A DNA stretch of 64,000 nt from Oegoconia quadripuncta (GCA_949316235.1 OX438741.1:23278324-23342323), one strand, 5' to 3'. Shown: positions 20,875 to 31,276, counted from the first letter of the stretch. Translations and numbers: made by a program. Notes: generated by a model not told the origin, from the sequence alone.

Positions 20875-21015
20875 TTAGACTTTTCATGAAATTGCTCTCT
20901 TGAACATCTAGACCACGTGTAGTTGTGTAGGGTTGCTAACACGGTTGGCGCCATCACGGATCTTCGGATGGCGGCCGAGCGGCACTGGTTCTCACCATCG
21001 TGGGTCAACCCTAAC
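20875..21015 (-). CDS. ADAMTS-type metalloprotease, exon 5 (second half of zinc site, Met-turn)
   Basis: Acceptor CCCACAG (21022-21016) and a perfect donor GTAAGT (20874-20869); 141 bp. Its first base completes a leucine codon begun in exon 4, and the frame gives LGLTHDGENQCRSAAIRRSV followed by MAPTVLATLHNYTWSRC. With exon 4 this completes HELAHLLGLTHD, the HExxHxxGxxHD zinc site (residues about 322-333). SVMAP (Met about 348) is the Met-turn of metzincins. NYT is a possible N-glycosylation site. Confidence 0.93.
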
Positions 21016-21097
21016 CTGTGGGAATGGAAACGAGGTTGTTTTGAATTGGTTACATCTTATTTTATCCATGTAGTGGAAGGGCGTAGAAAAGTATAGG

Positions 21098-21155
21098 CTC
21101 ACTTCTTTGGCCTCATCTTAGTAAACATCAAGTGTGACTAATATGAAGGGCCAGC
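21098..21155 (-). mobile_element. Family C repeat, degenerate fragment
   Basis: GGCCTCATCTTAGTAAACAT then CAAGTGTGACTAATATGAAG. Confidence 0.45.
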
Positions 21156-21159
21156 CACC

Positions 21160-21424
21160 ACGAAGTAAGTAATTAATTACTGTATTGAAGTTGACTATTG
21201 ACTATGACATACATAATTATATGTAGGTAGAAGTAATTTATGTATTTAGTTTATAATATTATTTATGTAGTTTACCGTACATATACCTATGTATATTTGA
21301 GTAAGTTTATATAATCTGCAAGCAATCATACTTATGTATTGTTCATATTTATTTATGGTATGATTTACCGTTTACCTAATTCTAAATGATTCTTCATTAT
21401 TTTTCATTTTATTAATGCACTTTT
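21160..21424. other. No gene recognised
   Basis: AT-rich intron sequence of the ADAMTS gene with no matched repeat. Confidence 0.4.
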
Positions 21425-21582
21425 GATTCACCGTCCCGTGTAACTTTCAAGCCACCACTGAAGTTGTTTGGAAGAGGTCTCTCTTAGAGATAAGCTTACC
21501 GTTGTACATTATTTCTTACTGTTTTGTTCCTGTATCTTTCATTATTTACTGCTGCAATAAAGAATAAATAAATTGTTTGGTT
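21425..21582 (+). mobile_element. LINE 3' tail, family K
   Basis: TGTTTGGAAGAGGTCTCTCT, TAGAGATAAGCTTACCGTTG and CTGCAATAAAGAATAAATAA, ending like an LINE polyadenylation region (AATAAA). Confidence 0.65.
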
Positions 21583-21589
21583 CACCATC

Positions 21590-21890
21590 CTCATCATATC
21601 AGTCACAGGTCCACTGCAGTACATAGGCCATAGAATTCCACATTGATTGGTTAACTAACGAAAAAAAAAGATCAGTGTTGAGCGAGTTCCGTAAATAGAG
21701 ATAACTCGTCGTCTGCAAAAGGATGACTCTCAAACTCGTCAGATTATCGTGCGAACACGTAATGTGCTCGCAAAGGTCGCTTTGGAAATGTATTAGGGAG
21801 GCCTATGTTTAATAGCAAAGGTCTATGCAGTCACAAACAATGCAGTATCAGTATATGATATGATGACGATATGACACGTAGTTTTCAGTG
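21590..21890. mobile_element. Two family T LINE tails in opposite orientation
   Basis: Minus piece at 21590-21655 (CATCATATCAGTCACAGGTC, then CACTGCAGTACATAGGCC). Plus piece at 21765-21880 (CTCGCAAAGGTCGCTTTGGA, TTAGGGAGGCCTATGTTTAA, ending GATATGATGACGATATGA). Both are diverged. Confidence 0.55.
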
Positions 21891-22154
21891 ATCTCATAGC
21901 AAGAGTAGTTATTACATTAATACTTCAATCTCTTCTTAGATTGGAACCTCTTGGTTGCCGATACGAAATGTTTAAAAATAAGCAGTGAACGTCCTGTGGC
22001 AGATAAGATGATGAAGAATTTTTATCACATTTATTTTCTGAAACGATATTATTCGTTATTCTCTTATTGTAATGTAATCGGGGTCGTCTTAAAGAAAGGT
22101 CAAGAGTACCCTAAACCGACAAGCTTGTATGAACAACATTATGAGGCTGTATGA

Positions 22155-22250
22155 AGCAAAAGAGGTGTGTCAGGATCGTAGCAAGTCTGTGGCCTCTGCC
22201 TACCCCTACGGGAAATAGGCATGACTTTATGTATGTATGTAATGAAATAA
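22155..22250 (+). mobile_element. RTE-like LINE 3' end fragment
   Basis: GTGTCAGGATCGTAGCAAGT, then CTCTGCCTACCCCTACGGGA and ATAGGCATGACTTTATGTAT with ATGTATGTAA repeats. The same end closes the longer copy at 27580-28265. Confidence 0.7.
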
Positions 22251-22405
22251 AATTACTGCTATTTGAGTTATAAACCATATGTAATCAATAGGTTATTTAC
22301 TACGGGGTATAACCTGTATAAAAATCAGACATAAGTCTCTCCCAAGGTGCTATATGCGTCGCTTTCTGTGGAGAACAGGCGAGATGGCGATCGTTGATTA
22401 TTTTG

Positions 22406-22463
22406 GGAGTCCCACACTATGACTCTACTGCCAATGGACAGTAGAGTCATAGTGTGGGACTCC
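22406..22463. repeat. Perfect inverted repeat: 25-bp arms, 8-bp loop
   Basis: Arms 22406-22430 (GGAGTCCCACACTATGACTC and CTACTG) and 22439-22463 are exact reverse complements; the loop is CCAATGGA. Nothing coding overlaps it. Confidence 0.97.
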
Positions 22464-22739
22464 AAAGTACACCCACACCCACCCACGCGACCGCGACACC
22501 CACAGTAAGAGAAGGGTCGGTCCTAATTTATTTTTAGCATTATCTTTCGTGGTTAGCACCAGTCTGAATGTAACAGTAAACACACGATGTACTCGTTATA
22601 AACCTCAGTTGACAACACCTGGCTGGCGTACTAAACAACTCAGTCGGCACACGACGCGGAAACATGTTGATAATATCTGAGAGGTTCGAGGAAGAACAGA
22701 GAAATCTAGATACATGTTGCAAACACGTCAGATTAAATA

Positions 22740-23120
22740 TCATCATCATCTGATTTAAGAGCCATGCTCTTGCCGGTGGAGATTTTCCATATCTCTCTGC
22801 TCTCCGCCTTCCTCTTGACCTCCTGATATGACACGACGTTCAACTTCTCTTTTATCTGCTGTATGTAGCTTATTTTCGGTCTGGTGCTGGAGGAGAATGG
22901 AATGTATCAGCTGGACAGAGAAGAACACGAACGAAGAGGTTTTAAATATAGTAAAGGAAAAAAGGAAACTGTTTGGAGTAATTGAGAAAGAAGAAGGAAA
23001 ATGCTGGGAGACCTTATAAGGTCGTATGCGACACGATGATTTCATCAAAACCATAATAGAAGGAAGAATAGAGGGGAAAGAAAAAGAGGCAGACCGAGAA
23101 TAAGCAGATTAAATAGCTAG
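22740..23120 (-). mobile_element. 5'-inverted LINE fragment (twin-priming structure)
   Basis: About 22885-23120, read plus, encodes the RT C-terminal segment WRRMECISWTEKNTNEEVLN, then NIVKEKRKLFGVIEK and (after a frameshift) HDDFIKTIIEGRIEGKRKRG with RPRIS. About 22745-22850, read minus, encodes EVERRVISGGQEE and the frame-shifted end of the same LINE type (a KAESREIWK-like end). In LINEs of this kind the second piece directly follows the first in sense, so the 5' piece is inverted relative to the 3' end. I did not find clear target duplications. Confidence 0.65.
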
Positions 23121-23129
23121 TTTGGGTTT

Positions 23130-23740
23130 TTCTCTGCGCGACACAATCCCAAATTAGCAAATTTTCCGAACAACCATGTTGTCACTAAAACTAAGTTAGG
23201 TATATCTCTCTGAAAACAAAATGTAAATCGAAGGAAAGTTGTCTGGTTCTAAATAGATTTTTTTACATCGAGGAAAAGCTGTATGACAATTTTTGTTCGC
23301 TATTTAGTTCGGTACCTAACTTCTAATTTGCTTGAAAATAAAGGTAGCCAGTTACGATTACCTGTCACAACAATGGTCTTTTAGTAGTGCCCATATTTTA
23401 TTTATAGTACGGCATACCTACTCATTGTCCGTACCCGCATTGGACGTGGCCGATTTGTTTTGAAACCCTTTAAATATTGTAAAATGTTGGAAAATTACAT
23501 AATAATATCAAATAAAAACCGAAAACTTCTTTCGTTTGTTTTAGTCTACAAAAAAAGAGCACATTTTTATTTGTTATAGGTAGTTATGAATTGGTTTGTG
23601 ATCGAGTTGCAACTAGAAAATAGCCGAATTAAAAGATTCCCTCCCCTTTACCCCGGTCTATGTAAATACACCATTATTTTCACGCATAACCAAACTCGAA
23701 TAAAACCCCGCCAAATACATAAATATTACAAAGTCGTACA
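23130..23740. other. No gene recognised
   Basis: AT-rich ADAMTS intron sequence; a 75-codon plus frame at 23586-23813 has no recognisable features and partly overlaps a LINE tail. Confidence 0.4.
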
Positions 23741-23744
23741 TACT

Positions 23745-23855
23745 GACCGACAGATTAATGCAATAAGACCTTTTATTATTACCAGTAGATTTAAATTGAC
23801 ATTCAACAAATGATAACATGCATTAAAATAAATGCTTGAAGTTTGATACTACTCG
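23745..23855 (+). mobile_element. LINE 3' tail, family J, second copy
   Basis: AGTAGATTTAAATTGACATT then CAACAAATGATAACATGCAT and AATAAATGCTTGAAGTTTGA, as at 15915-15985. Confidence 0.7.
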
Positions 23856-23859
23856 GGTA

Positions 23860-24875
23860 TTATATATTTGTATCTCAAACAAGTAAGAACTCAGTTTTAT
23901 GGGGGTCCAAAGTGGCTCAAAGCGGTTCGTGCAAATAATGAACGGTGTGCAAGCGGCACCACCGGTGTGTGATTTTTTTTGTGAACTTGCAATCCACTGC
24001 CGTGCGCTTAGAAATTGAATGCTACGCCAGCACTAACTTTCGCAGCTTTTAAATTTGTGAAATACTAAAATTGTTAACTTTTCAAACGTATAACTCGGTT
24101 CTGCTGCTGCTCGTCGCGTTGGAAACTCGCGAATAACGTGAAATCACACTTTTTCGAATTGCAGCTACAAAGCAGTTCAAAAGTTTTAACGGGCAATATT
24201 CACGAACAATATTTTTAGGAATGCTATATTTCTGTCAGTGAAATTTCGTTCTATGTTTAACTTTTTTTTGATGACTGCTGATGATAGGCCTAGCCTTTCT
24301 AACAGTACTGGATGGACCTACGTTTATCTTTGTGTGATCATCAATCATCATCCTTGTAAATGCATGAAACTTGAACAACTTAGAGAATAGTCGTTTAAAA
24401 AACAAAAAATCACAATTTAAATGATAAATTAATATGAAATATTTGTTTTGGTAATATAATATAACATGTTCCGCAAGAATTGTCCTCTCCTCCCCTAATT
24501 CTTGTGCCCGACAGGGTCCATAATGAACTATATTTTTTTATATGACCACCTATACATACCTATCTTCATTATGGAATGCAATAAAGAATTGAATTGAGAT
24601 TGTACCTATATCTCTCACTTACAAAGTCAATTTAAGTCATAATTTAACATCAGCGTTTAATAAGCTAACATTACAATCTAACTTAGGTACACTGTAGAAG
24701 TTAAAGTGCTGCGAATGAATCATGACAACTTGTAAAGAACTTTAGTAAAAGTTTAAATTGGTCTTACTTAAACCGTGTAACTAATAGCAAGTTGTGGTAG
24801 CTATTTCAACTGTCAAGTTTACTTATGTAATTTAGCGTTATTTTAGGTATTTAGTGCTGTGCGGTGTCTCTTCCC
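23860..24875. other. No gene recognised; one moderately GC-rich block
   Basis: 23900-24190 is less AT-rich (GTTCTGCTGCTGCTCGTCGC) but has no open frame or splice structure I can support. Confidence 0.4.
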
Positions 24876-24879
24876 GTAG

Positions 24880-25010
24880 ATAAAGGAAGGACTTTAAAAA
24901 ACAACATCTATGGATTTGCCCTTTTAACAGCGCTACTGTCAGATGTGCATTTCTGTATATTTGAAAAGGTAAACGGTGAACGTTGTTTCAAGCATTAACC
25001 TATCGACCTA
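24880..25010 (+). mobile_element. LINE 3' tail, family H, diverged copy
   Basis: TGCATTTCTGTATATTTGAA, AAGGTAAACGGTGAACGTTG and TTTCAAGCATTAACC match 42325-42370 and, reversed, 32300-32345. Confidence 0.6.
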
Positions 25011-25012
25011 CG

Positions 25013-25199
25013 TATGGTATAGCGAATTACACTACCCCGAAACACGTTTGACACAAGGTTGATCGATTCTGAGTACATTGCGGAGTTTGTTCATCATTAA
25101 AATTTTTAATTAAAATCAACTCCGCAATATACTCGGAATTCGATCAACAGTTCTTCGGTCAAACGTGTTTCGGGGTAGTGTAATTCGGTATACCATAGC
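25013..25199. mobile_element. Foldback MITE, ~75-bp arms, TA-flanked
   Basis: The left arm from TATGGTATAGCGAATTACAC and the right arm, reversed TATGGTATACCGAATTACAC, stay similar through TACCCCGAAACACGTTTGAC to ATTGCGGAGTT. TA dinucleotides flank TGGTATA...TATACCA, as for Tc1/mariner-type elements. The short centre cannot encode a transposase. Confidence 0.8.
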
Positions 25200-25201
25200 A
25201 A

Positions 25202-25325
25202 CTCCCATTATCATCACATCAACCCAGGACGTTCATTGCCGAACATTAGGCCTCTTCCATAGATTTTGAGAAGTACCGGTTGGAAGCGGTCTTTATTGGT
25301 GATGCGTGGTCTCCACTCTGGAAGT
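25202..25325 (-). mobile_element. Family T LINE tail, minus copy
   Basis: CCAGGACGTTCATTGCCGAA, GGCCTCTTCCATAGATTTTG, ACCGGTTGGAAGCGGTCTTT and TGCGTGGTCTCCACTCTGG. It abuts the MITE directly. Confidence 0.7.
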
Positions 25326-25417
25326 ATATGTATGTATTAACGGCTATCCTATCATTAGGTATTCAGAACAGAATTAATGTATATTTGTAGTATTAGTTAA
25401 ATTAAATTTAGTTCAAT

Positions 25418-25730
25418 TGTGCCCTCATTGGTTAAATTAAGATTTCTTTTTAAATACAGTATAAATTAAATAAATTGCTTTGACCTGACTCGAGAAGCCT
25501 AAAAGCTAATTAGGGAAAACTTTTTTTGGAATATTAATTATTTTCTAGAATTCACGATTATAAAAAAAAGTGGCCTCTTTTATCAATAATTTGAAATTCT
25601 CGAAAATAATCGTAATTAAAGCCTATTTAGATATTATTTATAATTAGCTTTTAGGCTTTTCGAGTGCAGGTCTGAGCAATATTTTTAATTATGCTGTATT
25701 TAAAAAGAAATCTTAATTTATCCAATGAGG
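25418..25730. mobile_element. piggyBac-type MITE (family G), foldback copy lacking clear ends
   Basis: Left arm CCCTCATTGGTTAAATTAAG, TTTCTTTTTAAATACAG, CGAGAAGCCTAAAAGCTAAT. The right arm is its mirror (ATTAGCTTTTAGGCTTTTCG, TTAATTTATCCAATGAGGG). The outer GAGGGnTTA termini seen at 53659-53948 are not preserved here. Confidence 0.75.
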
Positions 25731-25837
25731 GACCCATTTAAATGGTTAATTGTATCATATCAGTATATTCATATAATATCAGTATAGATAGACCAGTTTC
25801 GTGGGATAGGACAGTTAGCGTAGGGTGACAATATATG

Positions 25838-25925
25838 AAGTGATTTCTTTTTAAATACAGCATTATTCAAATATTGCTCTGACCTGCACTCGAAAAGCCT
25901 AAAAGTACGCCTCGATTAGGTATTC
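25838..25925 (+). mobile_element. piggyBac-type MITE (family G), partial
   Basis: GATTTCTTTTTAAATACAGC, TATTGCTCTGACCTGCACTC, GAAAAGCCTAAAAGTACGCC: one arm only. Confidence 0.65.
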
Positions 25926-26149
25926 TGTAGTCAGGAGTAGTTTGAAAAGTTAAAATAAAGCACACACACATAGTAGCCGACCGAACGCAATGATCAAACT
26001 GTGTAGACCGTTCGCATACAAATGTATTAGCAGTTCAGGTTTTGACGAATGAGGAAATGTCTAGAAATGGGTTCTATTAGTGTGGGTTAAGGTATTTAAT
26101 AATACCTTGACTTATTAGTCGTAAGTGTTTTGTTTGGAAACAAGCAATC

Positions 26150-26352
26150 AAATATTACTAATATTATAAATGCGATAGTTTGGATTTTTGTTGCTCCATC
26201 ACGGCGACACGAATGAACGTATTTGGCTGAAATTTGGTATTTAGATAGAACATAACGTGGATTAAGACTGGATATTTTTTAACCCGATGAAGTGAGTAGT
26301 TCCCGTGGGATAAAGAAATTAAATATATCCACGATAAAGAAAAGCTAGTATT
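26150..26352 (+). mobile_element. Family R repeat, long form
   Basis: ACTAATATTATAAATGCGAT, ACGTATTTGGCTGAAATTTG, GAGTAGTTCCCGTGGGATAA, ending GAAAAGCTAGT. Confidence 0.7.
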
Positions 26353-26423
26353 GTTATAAAAGTATCGTAGTTGATATTAAGCTGCATGGGGTACGCGTCG
26401 CCTTTTTAATAAGTATTTAGGTA

Positions 26424-26525
26424 TTAAGGGGGCTCATACCGTCCAGTGGCGCCCTCATTAGGTATATATATATTTAATACAGAAGCCTAAAATCTAATTG
26501 TAGATAATACACAAATAGTTATAAT
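26424..26525 (+). mobile_element. piggyBac-type MITE (family G), left end with TTAA
   Basis: TTAAGGGGGCTCATACCGTC then CAGTGGCGCCCTCATTAGG and GAAGCCTAAAATCTAATTGT. The TTAA at 26424-26427 agrees with the duplication at the intact copy. Confidence 0.7.
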
Positions 26526-26529
26526 TACG

Positions 26530-27465
26530 GCCCATACGCGCCCTGTATCGAATAGTACCGATTTTTCATACCTAGACGTCGTCTGCTACTATTTATAAGT
26601 CTATGAGATAAAGCCAGAAGCAAACATATAAAAGTCATGTATAGCATTTAATACACGGCTTTAAATATCTACTTGTAATATCAAGTTCGTTGTTCGGCTG
26701 AATGTGATACCGCGACGAGTAAATTATGGTGAGTGTTCACTGTACCATTATCGTTCAACCGAATCGGCCTCTTTGAAGTTCCTTTCATGAGCCGCCGTGT
26801 TGGCAATTAGTCTGCTTCAGACGGTCACGGCTCGAGTGACCGCCCGATTCCGACACTCATTCGTAGCGAGACGTAAGGACTTATTGCGAGTTAGACGAGA
26901 AAGAATAGGGCGGTATAAAGAGGATGGACGATTATGGTTCCTATTTAAAATCGATTACTATACAATCTTGTGTTCGAATATCCATTATAAGAGCTCAGAT
27001 AAACAAAACTGCATCACATTCTAGTTCTCATTGAAAACAGATTTTTTGCCTTTTTTGTAAAACATGGACTACATAGCACACAATAAACTTCGGTATACTT
27101 ATCTATATCCAATTAAGAATTGCACACCTCAAAGTTGTATTTAGCCTGTACAATCGACAACTCAAATAAAAATTGAAAACGATTTGCGCACCGCGTTATG
27201 AGTATTTCTACTAGTACGCGAAACGGTAAAAGCGAGAGCTGAGTTGTCATCACCGATTACTAACGAAAATCGTGTCCAGCAATCGACGACGAGGAATCGA
27301 TATTTTCGATTGTATGTAGATAGAACAACACATACACAAATATTCGAACGTACAAATTATTCTGCTGGGTGTTATGGTGTCATATGGTATGTACGCCCAA
27401 TACTCGCGCTTTATCGAATAATACAGAGTTTTATCGATTGTAATGAAAATTATTATTTTGTTAAA
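26530..27465. other. No gene recognised
   Basis: Two less AT-rich blocks (26755-26900 and 27180-27300) carry short open frames (75 and 77 codons, plus) that I cannot connect by splice sites or to a family. ADAMTS intron sequence. Confidence 0.35.
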
Positions 27466-27469
27466 ATTA

Positions 27470-27562
27470 TAAAGTGAGTAGTTCCCACGGAATAAGCAAA
27501 TTAAACATCCGCGACAAAGTTATTCCACGTAGGCGAAGCTGCGGGTGAAAAGCTAGTTTAGT
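27470..27562 (+). mobile_element. Family R repeat, 3' half
   Basis: AAGTGAGTAGTTCCCACGGA, CGACAAAGTTATTCCACGTA, GGCGAAGCTGCGGGTGAAAA then GCTAGTTTAG. Confidence 0.65.
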
Positions 27563-27579
27563 ATAACGGAGGACCTACA

Positions 27580-28265
27580 GAGCATGCTGACTCTTATGAA
27601 TGGAGAATTTAAAAAGAAAGGAATGAAAATAAATGTGAGTAAGACGAAGGTTATGGTTGTGGAACGAGGAGATAAGATGACTGAATGTAATATAATAATA
27701 ATAATAATTAATGTCTTTGCACAAACACGCGCCAGTCCACAGTAAGCATCTAGGCTTCTGTTATGTTATGGATACCAGATGGTTGACAAACTACCCACGC
27801 TGATGTATGGGAGCGAATGTTGGGTATGGCAGAGGAAACATGAAAGCAGAATCAACGCAGTAGAAATGCGTTCATTGCGTAGCAGGTATGTGTGGAGTGA
27901 CTTTGAATGATAGATTAAAGAATTATGTGATTAGAAAAATGTGTAGCGTACAAGGTGACGTAGTGAGTAAGATGGAAAGAGGTATGTTAAGGTGGTTTAG
28001 GCATATAGAACGAACGAATGAAAGCAGACTAACGAAAGCAATTAAAGCATAAGCTTTCGTTATGAAAGCGTGAATGAAAGGGTCGGTAAAGGTCGGCCAA
28101 GAACGATGTAGAAGAGGAAGTGATTGACGTCCTCACAAACCGACGAGCGTGTACGAAGCATTTGATGAGAGTGGAAGAAGCAAGTAGTATGTCAGGATTG
28201 CTGTAAGTGGAAATCAATAGTCTCCGCCTACCCCAACGGGAAACAGGCGTGAGCATATTATGTAT
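27580..28265 (+). mobile_element. RTE-like LINE, 3' part of RT ORF, decayed, with nested SINE piece
   Basis: Plus-strand frames give LMNGEFKKKGMKINVSKTKV then MVVERG; after a nested SINE, TLMYGSECWVWQRKHESRIN and AVEMR; then broken pieces of the GHVERMNESRLTKAI-like and GRPRRT-like end, and finally the RTE 3' end GTCTCCGCCTACCCCAACGG with GTGAGCATATTATGTATGTA. Many stops and frameshifts. The coding part is the thumb and C-terminus of RT. Confidence 0.8.
27691..27796 (-). mobile_element. SINE family A 3' fragment nested in the LINE
   Basis: ATAATAATAATAATTAATGT, then GCGCCAGTCCACAGTAAGCA and GATACCAGATGGTTGACAAA: the 3' third of SINE A, minus orientation, splitting the LINE reading. Confidence 0.75.
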
Positions 28266-28269
28266 GTAA

Positions 28270-28685
28270 ATATTAAATGTACATCCTAATCGTCATAGTT
28301 ATAGCATTATAGCTGTTATATATAGATAAAATAAAATAATGAACAATAAACAATTCCAATAAATTTCACCACTACCTACTGCCATACCCTTTGTGCCATT
28401 TAATTTACTCTATCTCTATTGTTAACAATAAATAATAATTTGTTATTACGTAGCAGATATTTATAGAGATTTCAGGTAAAGAAATAAGTAAAAGTAGCGC
28501 TCGAGTTCAGACAAAATAGATGAAACCCGATAAGAAAGGTAAAGCCGAGCTTAGGAGCTCTTTATATGATTAAGTTGAGGATATGTCCTTACAGTTGTTA
28601 TTTAATACATTTTAAAATATAGAACATCTACTTTCTAGTTTTTATATTTTATTGACATAATTTTTTTACCAACACTAACTTTTGG
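28270..28685. other. No gene recognised
   Basis: AT-rich ADAMTS intron sequence. Confidence 0.4.
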
Positions 28686-28687
28686 CC

Positions 28688-29062
28688 CGCGGCTACGCCT
28701 GCGTAGAACAACTTTATCGCGGATGTTTAATACAAATAATACAAATAAAAATACCCTTTATTGCGCAAAATAATTTACAATAATTTTTGATGATAACAAT
28801 AGAACATAATTTTTATTTTTTATCCCGCGGGAACTACTCATTTTATCGGGATAAAAAATATCCATGGTACGTTCTATCTATATACCAAATTTCATCTAAA
28901 TCCGTACATTCCGTCATGATTGAGCAACAAACAAACATCCATTTAGGTTTATTTAGGTTTAGGTTTATTTAGGGGTATTTAGGTTAATTTTTATACTGAA
29001 ATAAATTTTATCTTATCTTATCTTATCTTATCCAAACTTTCGCATATATAATATTAGTTAGA
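28688..29062 (-). mobile_element. Family R repeat with two nested insertions
   Basis: The frame of the element is CCCGCGGCTACGCCTGCGTA ... CCCGCGGGAACTACTCATTT ... CCAAACTTTCGCATATATAA. It is broken at about 28735-28810 by a family K-type tail (TTGCGCAAAATAATTTACAA) and at 28942-29029 by a short insertion with a 5-bp target duplication. Confidence 0.7.
28942..29034 (+). mobile_element. 88-bp nested insertion with TTTAGG-rich start and (TTATC)n end
   Basis: Flanked by ATCCA at 28937-28941 and 29030-29034. The 5' side is ATTTAGGTTT-type repeats; the 3' side is TGAAATAAATTTTATC followed by TTATC units. A 5'-truncated LINE ending in a short tandem repeat fits best. Confidence 0.6.
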
Positions 29063-29359
29063 TTAGATGGAATGGATGGAATTAAAAATTTGGAAAACTG
29101 TCATATTTTGAATTGATTAAAACATGACTATACTCGCATAAATTTCAAAATTTAGAAATCCAACGAGAAAACTAAAGTTTATTATCATCCAGATAAACCA
29201 AATTAACAGTGTTAGGAGCTAAATATCGTCGAAACGGATTAACCGATTTCCAACAACCATGAGTAAAGTGCTAAGAACCTATCCCCGAGTTACTTTAATT
29301 TGAAAATTGTGAAACCTCTGACAACATTTATTTTTATTTATTTATTTTTTACATTAAAT

Positions 29360-29565
29360 TTATTTATTAGGCACAACGGGTTAGCACTTAACCTCAATCA
29401 CACCTGATGTTAAGTGAAGATGACCCGGAAACCCCATCTTATTTAAGGGACTAGCTATCTTATCTCTGACAACCGGAACACAACAATGCTATTAACATTG
29501 CTGTTTGGCGGCAGATTTAGATAAGATGGTGGGAGCTAGCCAGGCGGACATTTATCGAATAAATG
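29360..29565 (+). mobile_element. Family C repeat, near-complete
   Basis: GCACAACGGGTTAGCACTTA, CACACCTGATGTTAAGTGAA, GACTAGCTATCTTATCTCTG, ACACAACAATGCTATTAACA, TTTGGCGGCAGATTTAGATA. Confidence 0.75.
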
Positions 29566-29569
29566 ATTA

Positions 29570-30980
29570 TATCTACAATACGGCTGATCTGATTTCCACA
29601 TTTTACTAATATATGTAACTAATATCTCATTAATTTATAATTTCTAGTATTAAAAACAGAAAATATTTTAGTTTCCTGCTGAAAAGAAGACCCGTTTCTT
29701 CCCGTGAATATCATAACATGATGTCACAGTGATGGGCAGCACCATCTTTGGTGCAGGAATGCCTAGCATGCCGATTTGATCTTCAAATGGAAAGCGATGT
29801 AAATCACGCCATGGGAGAGATTTATGTTCAGTAATGGACTTATATTAGCCGTTCGATATGATGTGATAGGTATTAAACTTTTTCAATACATGGATTAAAT
29901 ATTAATGTATTGGTAAAGTTGTCCTATTCCTAAGAGTGTCTCGAACCCTGATGCGTCCAGCTAAACTATTATAACAACCTCTATCATTGTGTACAGTTGA
30001 CATCACGACGACCGTAACGCCCAGTGTAAAGCAGGCCGCGACGCTACCAGAAATGCGAGCAGCGTGACCCGTATTTACTGGAAGCATTAGGTATGGTTGT
30101 CGTGTGGCCGAGTGTACCTAATTACCGACTATTATATTTATGTCGCACGCAGGCAGATCGTTAGTAGTATTCAAAGCAACCTAACACAATGTATGCAAGC
30201 ACAGTTTTTTTATGTACAACGGCGGCAGATAGATATATAGATAAGATGGTGATAGCTAGCAAGGCGGATATTTAAAATGCCCTACCACCAACCAAACCGA
30301 GTACTAAACATGTGTTTTTTTTTTCAATTATGAGAAAGCGTAGCCTCTCTACTAAATCGTGTTCGAGCCAGCACGAACGGCATCTTGAGCGTGTTAGCCC
30401 AGCGCTGGGACTCGCCGCTGTGGCCGCGGTGTATGCGACTGCATGCTGCTGTTGTCGCAGAGCCTCGTCGTTTTTAGTGTTCTCTAGTTTTAGTCCTACT
30501 AACACGACTTTCAATTAATTTTACTTGTAACTAACACTTATGTATTTATTTGTCGTGTAACTAACCGATAGGGTATATCATAGCCGTAAGTGTCTACGAA
30601 CAGTACCCTATTTAGAGCCTCCATGCACGATTACAGACCAAACACAATAATATTAAAAAAAAATCCCAACACTAACGTGGAACTGAATGCGTCGCCGTCG
30701 TCAATTACTGCTACTGATGTAGTGTTCTGCAAATATTGATTTAAAATAATTGTTTGTGATTTTTTTTTATTAGATAGTATAGTGCTACATTTTGGCTTAT
30801 ATACGCTTTTCGTTACAAACAGACATAACATCACGACCTTTATCCTAACATTGTATATAACTAGGTACTTCCAAAGCGAGCATTTAAAGATCCATCGTCG
30901 CGCTTATTTGAGATCTGTGGCGTATTAGCATTGCTATATAACGAGGTATCATAATCATTAAGAAGACGTGTTCCAGTCTG
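29570..30980. other. No gene recognised; GC-rich patch at 30340-30480
   Basis: 30225-30275 is a family C fragment (GGCGGCAGATAGATATATAG). The patch at 30340-30480 has overlapping open frames on both strands (68 codons plus, 80 minus), a sign of base composition more than coding; 29900-30090 is similar. No splice sites or motifs support an exon. Confidence 0.35.
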
Positions 30981-30999
30981 TTTCTGTGCTTTTTTTTTA

Positions 31000-31045
31000 A
31001 TCACAACAGGTTAGCCTTGTCCTCAATCACACGTGATGTTTCGTA
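31000..31045 (+). mobile_element. Family C repeat fragment
   Basis: ATCACAACAGGTTAGCCTTG then TCCTCAATCACACGTGATGT. Confidence 0.55.
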
Positions 31046-31276
31046 TTCCCTTTTCATTTTAATTTTTTACTGTCTTTATAAATAGCTCCTTCTTTATATT
31101 GTCTATAAATTATATCATGTAGCAAAGTATTTAAGTAATTTTCAGTTTATCAGCAGTTTTTAGAAAATTCAGATCAAGTTGGTCCACTGTCTTAAAAAGT
31201 ACCTAAGCGCATAATTAAAAAAAATGTTTCGTATTTTATGTGCAATAAAGCGTTTATAAAGGAACAAACGACGATG

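Noticed and set aside
22755..23054. Minus-strand 99-codon frame as a gene
   Set aside because: Made of the two oppositely oriented LINE pieces; no independent gene is needed.
28942..28990. True interstitial telomere array
   Set aside because: Units are irregular (ATTTAGGTTT and variants) and inside a small flanked insertion, so I report it as part of a retroelement insertion.
30312..30518. Gene in the GC-rich patch at 30.3-30.5 kb
   Set aside because: Both strands are open, no splice sites or motifs support either, and a poly-T run lies inside the plus frame.
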